Source: JBBKWU01 sp037969035
GTDB taxonomy: Bacteria; Pseudomonadota; Alphaproteobacteria; Micavibrionales; Micavibrionaceae
NCBI GenBank assembly: GCA_037969035.1
Contig: JBBKWU010000019.1
Coordinates: 1-64,000 of the forward strand
Direction: 5' to 3'
Length of the DNA stretch: 64,000 bases
Shown: positions 9,462 through 18,041 of the stretch, piece after piece
Numbering within the stretch: position 1 is the first letter of the stretch
Layout: each line of letters opens with the position of its first letter
Program-made: the position numbers and the translations under genes
Notes under the pieces: model-generated
What the model was told of the DNA's origin: nothing
Database searches by the model: none
The model's input: only the letters and a program-made list of their open reading frames with translations

Positions 9462-9551
9462 GGAAGTCGGCGCGGGCGACGTTTTCGCGAACCGGGTCAG
9501 GACCGAAAGGTAGCAGCCACAACGAACTTCATCGGGTCGTGTCCGGCTTCC
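9462..9551 (+). ncRNA. ffs: Signal recognition particle RNA (4.5S type)
   Basis: A roughly 90-nt RNA. The core GGGTCAGGACCGAAAGG followed by TAGCAGCC (9493-9517) is the conserved SRP domain IV, with the GGAA-type loop and symmetric internal loop that bind Ffh. The ends pair: GGAAGTCGG at 9462-9470 with CCGGCTTCC at 9543-9551. A T-rich tract follows and may end transcription. The position just upstream of dnaX is the common bacterial arrangement. The RNA guides membrane-protein targeting together with Ffh. Confidence 0.95.
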
Positions 9552-9570
9552 ATTTTCTTTCATTCTCCGC

Positions 9571-9576
9571 TATAGT
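9571..9576 (+). promoter_or_regulatory. Possible -10 box at the leaderless spacing
   Basis: TATAGT ends seven bases before the A of the ATG at 9583, so transcription would start at the start codon. The -35 region is weak. Confidence 0.35.
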
Positions 9577-9582
9577 TCATGC

Positions 9583-9801
9583 ATGCCAAATGCAAATACA
9601 TCCAAACGTCTACAAAGAATTGATCATGCTTTTGCGATCGCGAGCAAGGGTGATTGGGCTGTGTGGCGCGAAGATATAAACAGCAATACACTCTGTATGA
9701 TTAAAAGCATTTCCGAGGAAAGCGCTGATAGAATTATCGCTGTCATGAGAGAAGAAATTCATAAGCAGGATTACTGGAAAGAGCGGGTAAGACCAACATG
9801 A
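9583..9801 (+). CDS. Small hypothetical protein ahead of GNAT gene
   Basis: A 72-residue protein not assigned to a family. It overlaps the next gene by four bases (ATGA), the sign of translational coupling. No Shine-Dalgarno sequence precedes the ATG, but a -10-like TATAGT sits at the right distance for a leaderless message. It is soluble, with an acidic middle and basic ends (SKRLQRIDHAF, DYWKERVRPT). Confidence 0.6.
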   Translation: MPNANTSKRLQRIDHAFAIASKGDWAVWREDINSNTLCMIKSISEESADRIIAVMREEIHKQDYWKERVRPT

Positions 9802-10199
9802 TCGAAATAAAATCCTCGAATGATATGGCACCCCGAATTTTTGATGAATTAAAAAAATATAATGATCAATTCTTTCCGAAGGTAAATTACGAACCCGTTA
9901 CTTTTTATGCAGAAGACGATGGCGCGTTCCTTGGTGGCCTTGACGGCTATAAAGCTTGGGATGGTTTTGAGATTTCAAACATGGTTGTTTTGAAGCGCAA
10001 ACAAGGAATAGGGCGTAGGTTGATTGAGCAAGTCGAAGTTTATTGCTATGAACATAAGCTCACAAAAATAACGGCATGGACGTTGGACTTTCAGGCGCCA
10101 GAGTTTTATAAGAAATGCGGGTTTGAGTGTTTTGCCGTTGTCCCAAATTCAGCAGGCGAGCATGCGTGTCATTTTATGATTAAGCGTTTATCGTCATAG
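9798..10199 (+). CDS. GNAT-family N-acetyltransferase
   Basis: A 133-residue acetyltransferase. The acetyl-CoA pyrophosphate loop is seen as RKQGIGRRLI (about residues 67-76, the Q/RxxGxG/A motif), and the C-terminal strand-helix is FYKKCGFE. The substrate is unknown. It is coupled to the small gene upstream by a four-base overlap. Confidence 0.88.
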   Translation: MIEIKSSNDMAPRIFDELKKYNDQFFPKVNYEPVTFYAEDDGAFLGGLDGYKAWDGFEISNMVVLKRKQGIGRRLIEQVEVYCYEHKLTKITAWTLDFQAPEFYKKCGFECFAVVPNSAGEHACHFMIKRLSS

Positions 10200-10261
10200 A
10201 GAATGCTTTTTTAGATGCTCTTGCTTGCAGTCAATGCGGAATCGCCTTAAACATAAGAGCT

Positions 10262-11971
10262 ATGACAGAGAATAATCCGAAAAAAGAAGCATACCGCGTT
10301 TTAGCGCGGAAATATCGTCCGCAAAATTTTGATGCGTTAATCGGACAGGATGCGCTTGTGCGCACACTGAAAAACGCGATCGAAAGCGGACGCATCGCGC
10401 ATGCATTTATGCTGACGGGTATTCGCGGCACGGGCAAAACCACCACCGCACGGATTATTGCCAAGGCGCTGAACTACACAGGCGCAGATGGAAAAGCAGG
10501 GCCAACAACGGGCGATACGAGCGATTGTGAAATCTGCCAAGCCATTTCCGAAGATCGCCATCCTGACGTCATTGAAATGGATGCCGCCAGCCATACGGGC
10601 GTTGATGACGTACGTGAAATTTTGGACGGTGTTCGTTACGCGCCAAGTTCCGCACGTTACAAAATCTATATCATCGATGAAGTGCACATGCTCTCGAAAT
10701 CCGCGTTCAACGCGCTTTTGAAAACGTTGGAAGAACCACCCGAGCATGTGAAGTTTATTTTTGCGACAACTGAAATCCGCAAAGTACCTGTGACGGTTTT
10801 ATCCCGTTGCCAACGCTTTGACTTGCGCCGCATTGATGCGGTAACGCTTGCGGATTACTACAAAGAAATCGCAGGCAAAGAAGGCGTGAAAACCGAAGAC
10901 GAAGCATTGACGATGATTGCGCGCGCGGCGGATGGGTCTGTGCGCGATGGTTTGAGCTTGCTCGACCAAGCCATGTCGCTGTCTTCTGATGAAATCACCG
11001 CAACACAAATCCAAGATATGCTCGGCCTTGCTGATCGTGGTAAAACGCTTGATATGCTTGAGCACGCCGTGAAGGGCGAATGTTCTGCTGCGCTTGATAT
11101 ATCGGCTGATTTATATAAAAGCGGGGCTGATCCTGTTGTCCTTATTCAAGACATGCTTGATTTTGTGCATCTTTTGACCAAGGCACGTGTTGTGCCGAAT
11201 GGTGGCGAGGGCAATGCTGTTATGGCACCCGAGATGAAAGATCGCATTGGCAGCCTGTCGATCAAAATGTCGATGCCGTCACTCAGTCGTGCGTGGCAGA
11301 TATTGCTCAAAGGGATTGCCGAGGTGAATTCTGCGCCAAACCCGCAATCGGCCGCAGAAATGATTTTAATTCGCTTGTCTTATGCAGCCAATTTGCCCGA
11401 CCCGAATGATCTGCTGAAGAAAATAAAAGCCGACATGGATAATGGCGTTGTCGCAACGCAAGCAGCGGCACAGCATGCCGCGCCTGCCCACGCTGAAGCA
11501 CGTCAACCAGAGCCAGTTGCGCAGCTACGCGCCATTGCTGGCGGTGGTATGGCAAGCGCACCTGCGCCTGTTGCGGTCGAGGATGAAGAGGCACAAGCAC
11601 TTGAAATCGGCGTGATTGAAACGCTGGCGGATGTTGAACGTCTGGTGTCTTCTGGTCGTCATATGATTTTGGCGAGTGAAGTGTTCCACAATATGCATCT
11701 GGTGAAGATGGGTAAGGGGCATATCGAATTCCGCCCGACTGTGAACGCGCCGAAAGCACTGGCGTCTGATCTGGGTAAAGTCTTGCGCGACATGACAGGC
11801 GAGCGCTGGGTCGTGAGTGTGAGTGCGAGCGCAAATGGTGAACCCACACTGGCGATGCAACTCGCCGCCAAAGAACAAGCCGCGTTGAATGAGGTCAAAG
11901 CCCATCCAATTGTGAAAGAAGTGCTGGACATCTTCCCTGATGCACAGGTAAAAATTAGAACGAAGCAATAA
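10262..11971 (+). CDS. dnaX: DNA polymerase III subunit tau/gamma
   Basis: A 569-residue clamp-loader ATPase. Walker A GIRGTGKTT is at residues 53-61, the Walker B region IIDEVHML at about 137-144, and the SRC-type arginine finger is in VLSRCQRFDL. The C-terminal third is an Ala/Pro/Glu-rich linker and a tau-type domain that contacts the polymerase. The zinc module is degenerate: only C89 and C92 (DCEIC) remain where four cysteines are normal. It lies between the SRP RNA and ybaB, the usual setting. No gamma-producing frameshift signal was obvious. Confidence 0.96.
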   Translation: MTENNPKKEAYRVLARKYRPQNFDALIGQDALVRTLKNAIESGRIAHAFMLTGIRGTGKTTTARIIAKALNYTGADGKAGPTTGDTSDCEICQAISEDRHPDVIEMDAASHTGVDDVREILDGVRYAPSSARYKIYIIDEVHMLSKSAFNALLKTLEEPPEHVKFIFATTEIRKVPVTVLSRCQRFDLRRIDAVTLADYYKEIAGKEGVKTEDEALTMIARAADGSVRDGLSLLDQAMSLSSDEITATQIQDMLGLADRGKTLDMLEHAVKGECSAALDISADLYKSGADPVVLIQDMLDFVHLLTKARVVPNGGEGNAVMAPEMKDRIGSLSIKMSMPSLSRAWQILLKGIAEVNSAPNPQSAAEMILIRLSYAANLPDPNDLLKKIKADMDNGVVATQAAAQHAAPAHAEARQPEPVAQLRAIAGGGMASAPAPVAVEDEEAQALEIGVIETLADVERLVSSGRHMILASEVFHNMHLVKMGKGHIEFRPTVNAPKALASDLGKVLRDMTGERWVVSVSASANGEPTLAMQLAAKEQAALNEVKAHPIVKEVLDIFPDAQVKIRTKQ

Positions 11972-11999
11972 TTTTAGATATTCATAAAAGAGGACAATA

Positions 12000-12323
12000 A
12001 TGATGAACGTACAAGAAATGATGAAACAAGCCAAAGTGATGCAAGATCGCATGCAAACAATGCAGGCTGAACTTGCTGAGGTCGAAGTGATCGGCGAAGC
12101 GGGCGGTGGTCTTGTGAAGGTTGTAATGACATGTCGCGGCGAAGTACGCAAAGTGGAGCTGGCTCCTGAGATCGTTGATCGCGAAGAAATTGAAACGCTC
12201 GAAGATTTGATAATGGCGGCAATGAACGCAGCGCGCCAGAATGCTGATCGTAAAATGGCCGAAGAAACACAAAAAATGATGCAAGACCTCGGTCTGCCGG
12301 CAAACATGGAATTGCCGATGTAA
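12000..12323 (+). CDS. ybaB: YbaB/EbfC nucleoid-associated protein
   Basis: A 107-residue YbaB/EbfC protein of normal length. It has the N-terminal Met-rich helix (MMNVQEMMKQAKVMQDRMQT), the beta-hairpin GGGLVKVVMTCRGEVRKVEL and a C-terminal helix. It binds DNA as a dimer. GAGG lies seven bases before the first ATG; a second ATG follows immediately. It is downstream of dnaX as in most bacteria. Its stop codon overlaps the next start (TAATG). Confidence 0.93.
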   Translation: MMNVQEMMKQAKVMQDRMQTMQAELAEVEVIGEAGGGLVKVVMTCRGEVRKVELAPEIVDREEIETLEDLIMAAMNAARQNADRKMAEETQKMMQDLGLPANMELPM

Positions 12324-13534
12324 TGTGTGCGGCTCGTCCGAAACATTCAATAAAGACACAGAAGAAGGAGAGCCGTTCAAAACAGCTCTCGGGTAAAGCG
12401 GGAAAATTTATTTTTCTCGCTCTTCTTTTATGGCTGTCTTTTGCTGTCTCCGAAGACACCGCTAAGTTAACGCGCGAAACATTATCGGCGGCTTTTCTTA
12501 CGGTGAGTTCCTTTGTCGCGTTGACGCTCGCGCTGTTTTATGTCTTAGAGCAAGGATTTAAGGTCGATACAGAAGCCCTACTGGATAAATACAGTAAGTA
12601 CCACATTCCTATCGCAGCCTTTATGGGTGCGCTTCCTGGTTGCGGTGGTGCCATTGTGATTATCACGCAATATGTCGCAGGACGTTTGGGTTTTGGCAGC
12701 GTTGTTGCTGTGCTGACCTCGACCATGGGGGATGCCGCGTTTTTGCTGATCGCGCAAGAACCTAAAACAGCTGCTATTGTCTATGTTATCAGCCTTATTG
12801 TCGGTGTTTTGTCGGGCTATGTCGTCGAAGCCATTCACGGTCAAGATTTTATGCGTAAACCTCGCAGTGATGCGCACGGTTTGATCGGTGATCTATGCGA
12901 TACGCCTGAAAAACCCTCGCCCGTGCGTTATATCTGGCTCGCGCTGATTGTGCCTGCTGTTGTCTTTGGTATCGCTAGTGCCTTTCAGGTGAATACCGAT
13001 TTATGGTTTGGGACGCTAGGCGTTTACCATCCTGCTTTATGGATCGGGTTCGTTGGTGCGCTGTTATCGGTGCTGATGTGGGCGATGGCGGAAAATTCAG
13101 GGCCAAGCGTTACAAATCTTTCCTACAGTGCCTTATGCGGGAATAACCGCGCCGATAATATTTTAATCCGCACGGCAATGGATACAAATTTTGTGACCGT
13201 CTGGGTGATTTGTGCGTTTTTAATGTTTGAGCTGACCGTCTTTTGGACGGGGTTTGATTTTGCGCGGTTGTTCTCATCGTGGGGCGTGCTTTTGCCGTTG
13301 ATCGCGGTTGTGATCGGGTTCTTGCCGGGGTGCGGGCCGCAAATTTTGGTCACGACATTTTATTTGCAAGGGCTTATCCCGTTTTCCGCGCAGATCGCCA
13401 ATGCGATTAGCAACGATGGCGACGCGCTTTTCCCTGCGATTGCGCTTGCCCCGAAAACAGCCATCCTCGCAACTGTGTATACTGCTATTCCAGCCTTGCT
13501 TCTTGGTTACGGGTTCTATTTTATAGGGATGTAA
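12323..13534 (+). CDS. Putative 10-TM heavy-metal exporter (ArsP_2-like)
   Basis: A 403-residue membrane protein with about ten hydrophobic segments. Two halves carry matching loops, FMGALPGCGGAIVIITQY near residue 100 and GFLPGCGPQILVTTFY near 335, each with a PGCG motif, which points to an internal repeat. This matches the putative manganese/heavy-metal exporter family (ArsP_2). The substrate is unproven. The start overlaps the ybaB stop by one base, so translation is probably coupled, and no other in-frame ATG is near. recR is usually found at this place after ybaB. Confidence 0.75.
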   Translation: MCAARPKHSIKTQKKESRSKQLSGKAGKFIFLALLLWLSFAVSEDTAKLTRETLSAAFLTVSSFVALTLALFYVLEQGFKVDTEALLDKYSKYHIPIAAFMGALPGCGGAIVIITQYVAGRLGFGSVVAVLTSTMGDAAFLLIAQEPKTAAIVYVISLIVGVLSGYVVEAIHGQDFMRKPRSDAHGLIGDLCDTPEKPSPVRYIWLALIVPAVVFGIASAFQVNTDLWFGTLGVYHPALWIGFVGALLSVLMWAMAENSGPSVTNLSYSALCGNNRADNILIRTAMDTNFVTVWVICAFLMFELTVFWTGFDFARLFSSWGVLLPLIAVVIGFLPGCGPQILVTTFYLQGLIPFSAQIANAISNDGDALFPAIALAPKTAILATVYTAIPALLLGYGFYFIGM

Positions 13535-13551
13535 TTCAAGGAGAGAAATTT

Positions 13552-14367
13552 ATGCGCATTGCCACATGGAATATCAATTCTGTTCGATTAAGAGCACCAC
13601 TGGTGCAGAAATTCGCAACAGAACACAGCCCCGACATCATCTGTTTGCAAGAAACAAAAACCCCAGACGAGCATTTCCCGTTTGAGGCGATGAAAGACGC
13701 AGGGTACGAGCATATCCATATCAATGGCATGAAGGGCTATAACGGTGTGGCGGTATTATCGCGTGTACCGTTTGCCGCAAAAGCTGTCCACCACCGCGTT
13801 GGTAAGGAAGATTGCCGCCATATCGCCGTGTCCGTGCAGACAAAACAACATAAAAAACCTGTCGATATCCATTGTCTGTATATCCCCGCGGGCGGTGATG
13901 AGCCTGACCGTATGATCAATGAAAAATTTGGGCATAAGCTAGATTTCGTGGATGAAATGACGGGCTGGTTCAAGGAAAACTACAGCAATGATGATCCGTT
14001 GGTCGCGGTGGGGGATTTCAACATTGCCCCACTAGAGCACGATGTCTGGTCACATAAACAGCTTTTGAAGGTGGTGTCCCACACCCCGATCGAGGTTGAA
14101 AAACTAACCGCGATGCAAGGCTCGCTGGATTGGCAAGATGCGGTACGTCATTTCGTGCCAGAGGACGAGAAATGCTATTCATGGTGGTCATACCGCAACC
14201 GTGATTGGGAAAAATCAAATCGTGGGCGGCGTTTGGATCATGTTTGGGTGACAAAACCGCTGATGCCGCAGTTAAAAGCGCAAAGCATTGTCGCGCCAAT
14301 GCGGAGCTGGGAAAAGCCATCCGACCACGTTCCTGTGATGATTGATCTTGATCTAGACGCAGCCTAA
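13552..14367 (+). CDS. xthA: Exodeoxyribonuclease III
   Basis: A 271-residue AP endonuclease and 3'-5' exonuclease of base-excision repair. Family motifs are TWNINSVR at the N-terminus, LQETK with catalytic E34, GDFNIAP in the middle and the C-terminal SDHVPV with the catalytic histidine. AAGGAGAG precedes the ATG. It follows the exporter gene after 17 bases and may be co-transcribed. Confidence 0.94.
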   Translation: MRIATWNINSVRLRAPLVQKFATEHSPDIICLQETKTPDEHFPFEAMKDAGYEHIHINGMKGYNGVAVLSRVPFAAKAVHHRVGKEDCRHIAVSVQTKQHKKPVDIHCLYIPAGGDEPDRMINEKFGHKLDFVDEMTGWFKENYSNDDPLVAVGDFNIAPLEHDVWSHKQLLKVVSHTPIEVEKLTAMQGSLDWQDAVRHFVPEDEKCYSWWSYRNRDWEKSNRGRRLDHVWVTKPLMPQLKAQSIVAPMRSWEKPSDHVPVMIDLDLDAA

Positions 14368-14382
14368 ATGCAGCTTAGGTGC

Positions 14383-14541
14383 TTAGAAATCGACGCATTT
14401 ACCGTCTTTTTCCCAATCGCCATAGCGCACAGGGTCTAATCCGCCGCGCCCGCCATGTTCCTTGGCGGGTTCGTCTTTTTTAACGTCCGTTTTCGCGTTT
14501 TCAGCGTCAGGCTTTTCTATTTTTTGCTTTTCTGTATTCAT
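14383..14541 (-). CDS. DUF1674 / SDHAF4-like small protein
   Basis: A 52-residue protein that is easily missed because of its length. The C-terminus reads GGRGGLDPVRYGDWEKDGKC followed by VDF, the signature of DUF1674, the bacterial counterpart of succinate dehydrogenase assembly factor 4. The N-terminal half is Lys/Glu-rich and disordered. By homology it may help flavinylated SdhA assemble. No clear Shine-Dalgarno lies before the ATG. It is divergent from the chorismate mutase gene and convergent with xthA. Confidence 0.85.
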   Translation of the reverse strand: MNTEKQKIEKPDAENAKTDVKKDEPAKEHGGRGGLDPVRYGDWEKDGKCVDF

Positions 14542-14586
14542 GTGCTAAATATGACATCATCGATTAAAAAGAAAAGGCCTAAAACC

Positions 14587-14895
14587 ATGGACGTCAAAGA
14601 AATTATGAAACCCTACCGCCAGCGCATTGATGATCTGGATGATAAAATCATTGAGCTATTGGTACAGCGCGCAGGCATTATCCGCGAAGTCGGACATTTA
14701 AAACATGAAAAGGGTATTCCATCCGTTATCCAGTCTCGCGTTGATGAAGTGCGTGAACGTAACGCCGCACATGCCGCAGAAAAAGGCCTTGATGCTGATC
14801 TAATCCGTGACATTTACGCGCGTTTGATTGATTATAGCTGCAATCTGGAAGATGAAATCCGCGCAGAGCTTGCTTCCAAATCCTCTGCTGCTTAA
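14587..14895 (+). CDS. Chorismate mutase (AroQ class)
   Basis: A 102-residue all-helical chorismate mutase, converting chorismate to prephenate for phenylalanine and tyrosine synthesis. The AroQ pattern is clear: RQRIDDLDDKIIELLVQRAG, then VGHLKHEKGIP and a C-terminal helix YARLIDYSCNLEDEIR. I chose the ATG at 14587, with AAAGG upstream; an in-frame ATG at 14551 would add 12 mostly basic residues. rsmB follows after 17 bases. Confidence 0.9.
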   Translation: MDVKEIMKPYRQRIDDLDDKIIELLVQRAGIIREVGHLKHEKGIPSVIQSRVDEVRERNAAHAAEKGLDADLIRDIYARLIDYSCNLEDEIRAELASKSSAA

Positions 14896-14912
14896 TCAGG
14901 AATAAATAGACA

Positions 14913-16268
14913 ATGAACGATAGATACGACGCCGAGCCCCAACACCACGAGCGCGAAGCACACGGCGTCTACACACGCCAAGCCGCCTTTGAAATTTTGG
15001 AAAATGTTCTCCAGCGCCGCCAACCGCTTGACCAAAGCATGGAATTGGCGCGCGGCATGAACGGTTTGAACACGCTTGATCGCGCCTTTGTGCGCATGGT
15101 CGTTGCCACGACGCTGCGCCGTTTGGGGCAAATTGATGATCTTATCCGCCAGTTCACGGACAAGCCAGAAGCCCCTTCCCCGCCTGCATTGCATACAATT
15201 TTGCGGATGGGCATTGCGCAAATTTTGTTTATGGATGTGCCCGATCATGCGGCTGTTGATACCAATGTTGAATTGGCGTCGGCGGTTAATCTCTCGCGCC
15301 AAAAAGGCTTTATCAACGCCATATTGCGCCGCTGTACCCGTGAAGGGGCAGCCCTTATCGCAAAACAAGATGCGCCGCGTTTGAACACACCCGAATGGTT
15401 GATGAAGCAATGGATCGAAGATTACGGTCTGCGCACAGCGGCTGAAATCGCCCAAGCCAACCTTTCCGAAGCCCCACTTGATATCACGTTGAAAGTCCCC
15501 GAGGAGCGCGAGCATTGGGCCGAAGTTCTTGATGCTACGATTTTACCAACGGGCACATTGCGCCGCCCGTCTGGTGGTAACGTTCATGATTTGCCAGGCT
15601 TTAACGATGGTATGTGGTGGGTGCAAGATGCGGCCTCTGCGATGCCTGCGCGTTTGTTTGGTGCGGATTTAGAGGGCAAAACCGTGCTTGATTTATGTGC
15701 TGCACCGGGTGGAAAAACCGCTCAGCTTGCCGCGCAAGGCGCCAATGTCCTCGCACTTGATCGCGCTGTGAAGCGTTTGAAGCGTTTAGAAGAAAATATG
15801 AAGCGCGTACGCCTCGAAGAGAGCGTAACCACCGAAATTGCTGACGCTGCCGCATGGCAGCCACGCGATAAGGCTGATTTTGTCCTTGTTGATGCGCCAT
15901 GCACCGCCACAGGCACCGTGCGCCGCCATCCTGATGTGATATGGCTAAAACAACCACAAGACCTTGAAAGCTTGGTTGAGGTACAGCGTAGAATTCTTGA
16001 TAACGCCGCAAAAATGCTCAATGTCGGTGGCACAATGATTTATTGCACATGCTCTATCCAAAAAGCCGAAGGCGAGCACCAAATCGAAGGCTTCCTGCAA
16101 AGCAAAGCAGGCAAAGGCATGCAACGCAAGCCATTCACCGCGTTCGAAGTCGGCAACATAACCGGCGCCCTCACTGAACAAGGCGAGCTCCGCCTCCTCC
16201 CCTCATACCTAACCGCTCTTGGCGGTATTGACGGGTTTTACGCAGTACGGTTGGTGAAGGCGACTTAA
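14913..16268 (+). CDS. rsmB: 16S rRNA m5C967 methyltransferase (RsmB/Sun family)
   Basis: A 451-residue protein with an N-terminal NusB-like RNA-binding domain (about 10-140) and a C-terminal RsmF/Nol1-type SAM methyltransferase domain. The SAM loop is DLCAAPGGKT; motif IV is DAPCTATG at 327-334; motif VI is YCTCS at 377-381 with catalytic C380. It methylates C5 of a cytosine in 16S rRNA. Codon use looks like that of its neighbours. Confidence 0.93.
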   Translation: MNDRYDAEPQHHEREAHGVYTRQAAFEILENVLQRRQPLDQSMELARGMNGLNTLDRAFVRMVVATTLRRLGQIDDLIRQFTDKPEAPSPPALHTILRMGIAQILFMDVPDHAAVDTNVELASAVNLSRQKGFINAILRRCTREGAALIAKQDAPRLNTPEWLMKQWIEDYGLRTAAEIAQANLSEAPLDITLKVPEEREHWAEVLDATILPTGTLRRPSGGNVHDLPGFNDGMWWVQDAASAMPARLFGADLEGKTVLDLCAAPGGKTAQLAAQGANVLALDRAVKRLKRLEENMKRVRLEESVTTEIADAAAWQPRDKADFVLVDAPCTATGTVRRHPDVIWLKQPQDLESLVEVQRRILDNAAKMLNVGGTMIYCTCSIQKAEGEHQIEGFLQSKAGKGMQRKPFTAFEVGNITGALTEQGELRLLPSYLTALGGIDGFYAVRLVKAT

Positions 16269-16316
16269 GTAAAAAGCGACGGGTGCTATATAGCTATTTT
16301 ATAAAAGGAAAATAAA

Positions 16317-17225
16317 ATGTTAAAACAAACCAAGGAAAATGAAATTATAGCCCCCAGACCTTATGATCTTATGTGGCCAACTCTAAAAGCATTGAAAGCT
16401 CTAGGAGGTTCAGCATCTAATCAAGAGTTAGTCGATAAAATTATCGAGGTCGAAGCGTATCCTGAAGAAATTCAAAAAATTCCTCACAAAGAAGGCCGGA
16501 AAACACAAATTGAATATAATGCGGCTTGGGCGCGGACACATTTAAAGAGAGTCAGCGCTATAAATAATGATGGTGCAAAAGGTGTTTGGGTGTTGCTAGA
16601 TTCCGGTGATGATCTGTTGGAGGCGGATATGGAGAAAATTTTTTTAGCCTCAAGGAAAATAAAGTCAGAAAACAGAAAAAGAAAAAAAGATCATGCTGAT
16701 GTTAAAAAAAATGTTGATTTAGATTCATCCAAAGATGCGGATCTTAACGAAGATGAAATCAATACAGATGATTGGAAAGACCAATTATTAGAAAAGCTGT
16801 ATGGCATTGACCCCTATGATTTTGAAAAACTTTGCCAACTTGTACTTCGAGAGTCTGGTTTTATAAAAGTAGAGGTAACAAAAAAATCAGGTGATGGCGG
16901 TATAGACGGAGTCGGTATTTTAAGAGTGAATTTGTTGTCGTTCCATGTTTCTTTTCAATGTAAACGGTACAAAAGCAGTGTTGGTGCCGGCGATATTCGA
17001 GATTTTAGGGGTGCTTTCGTTGGACGCGGAGATAAAGGCCTTTTTATTACGACGGGGACATTTACTTCCGAAGCCAGAAAGGAAGCAAATCGCGATGGCG
17101 CGCCAGCAATAGATTTGATAGATGGTGAAGACCTTTGCGATCTTTTGAAAAACCTTAAGCTCGGTGTTAAGACAGAGTTTATTGAAAAGGTGACTATCAA
17201 TGACGAATGGTTCTATAAAATATAG
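16317..17225 (+). CDS. mrr: Mrr-type restriction endonuclease
   Basis: A 302-residue protein. Residues about 15-100 form the Mrr N-terminal winged-helix region (DLMWPTLKALKALGG start), followed by a Lys/Asp-rich linker (about 108-155) and the Mrr_cat nuclease domain. Catalytic residues are visible: D193 and D197 in DGGID and Q214-C-K216 in FQCKRY. Mrr enzymes are type IV restriction systems that cut methylated foreign DNA. No methyltransferase gene is near. The gene is more AT-rich than its neighbours, which suggests acquisition. AAGGAAAA precedes the ATG. Confidence 0.88.
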   Translation: MLKQTKENEIIAPRPYDLMWPTLKALKALGGSASNQELVDKIIEVEAYPEEIQKIPHKEGRKTQIEYNAAWARTHLKRVSAINNDGAKGVWVLLDSGDDLLEADMEKIFLASRKIKSENRKRKKDHADVKKNVDLDSSKDADLNEDEINTDDWKDQLLEKLYGIDPYDFEKLCQLVLRESGFIKVEVTKKSGDGGIDGVGILRVNLLSFHVSFQCKRYKSSVGAGDIRDFRGAFVGRGDKGLFITTGTFTSEARKEANRDGAPAIDLIDGEDLCDLLKNLKLGVKTEFIEKVTINDEWFYKI

Positions 17226-17374
17226 CTTAAGTTGGCGTGCACTATTTCCACATTTCTCCCCGATAACACGTGAAATGATTCTGAAAACCTGCTAATAATG
17301 GTATATAGAACATGCATTCGCATGCGTTTTGCAGACTCGTCAAAAATCATTCACTCTGTTCACGGAATTTATTT

Positions 17375-18034
17375 ATGTCACACGCCCCGATTCTTATTTC
17401 ACCGTCTATGCTCTCTTGTGATTTTTCTAACCTTGAGAAAGAGCTCAAAGCCATTGATACGGCGGGGGCTGACTATATCCACCTTGATGTGATGGACGGG
17501 CATTTTGTGCCTAATATTACCTTTGGTCCGCCAGTTGTTGCGGCGATGCGTCCACACACGAAGAAAATTTTTGATGTGCATTTAATGATCGCGCCTGCAG
17601 ATCCTTATCTACAAGCCTTTGCTGATGCGGGTTCGGACATTATCACCATTCATGCTGAAGCGGGGCCGCACTTGCACCGCAGTTTACAAGCCATCCGCGC
17701 GATGGGTAAAAAAGCAGGCGTGTCGCTCAACCCTTCCACTCCAGCAGACGCGATCAAACATGTGATGGATTTGGTTGATCTTGTGTTGGTGATGACCGTT
17801 AACCCTGGTTTCGGCGGGCAGAGCTTTATTCCTGTGCTCGATAAAATCACAGACATCCGCAAGATGATTAACGCCACAGGCCGCGAGATTGATTTAGAAG
17901 TCGATGGCGGTGTGAACCCGCAAACAGCCAAACAAGTGATCAAAGCAGGGGCAAATGTTTTGGTTGCTGGTACTGCTGTGTTCAAAGACGGCCCCGCAAA
18001 ATACGCAGAAAACATTAAAGCGCTAAGAGGTTAA
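17375..18034 (+). CDS. rpe: Ribulose-phosphate 3-epimerase
   Basis: A 219-residue TIM barrel that interconverts ribulose 5-phosphate and xylulose 5-phosphate in the pentose phosphate pathway. Family motifs are HLDVMDGHFVPN, the phosphate loop MTVNPGFGGQ and LEVDGGVN. The ATG at 17375 gives the normal length. The next gene starts seven bases after the stop. Confidence 0.95.
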   Translation: MSHAPILISPSMLSCDFSNLEKELKAIDTAGADYIHLDVMDGHFVPNITFGPPVVAAMRPHTKKIFDVHLMIAPADPYLQAFADAGSDIITIHAEAGPHLHRSLQAIRAMGKKAGVSLNPSTPADAIKHVMDLVDLVLVMTVNPGFGGQSFIPVLDKITDIRKMINATGREIDLEVDGGVNPQTAKQVIKAGANVLVAGTAVFKDGPAKYAENIKALRG

Positions 18035-18041
18035 GACATCC

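Noticed and set aside
11307..12459. Several long minus-strand ORFs opposite dnaX and ybaB
   Set aside because: Shadows of real genes; no start signals and no recognisable protein features.
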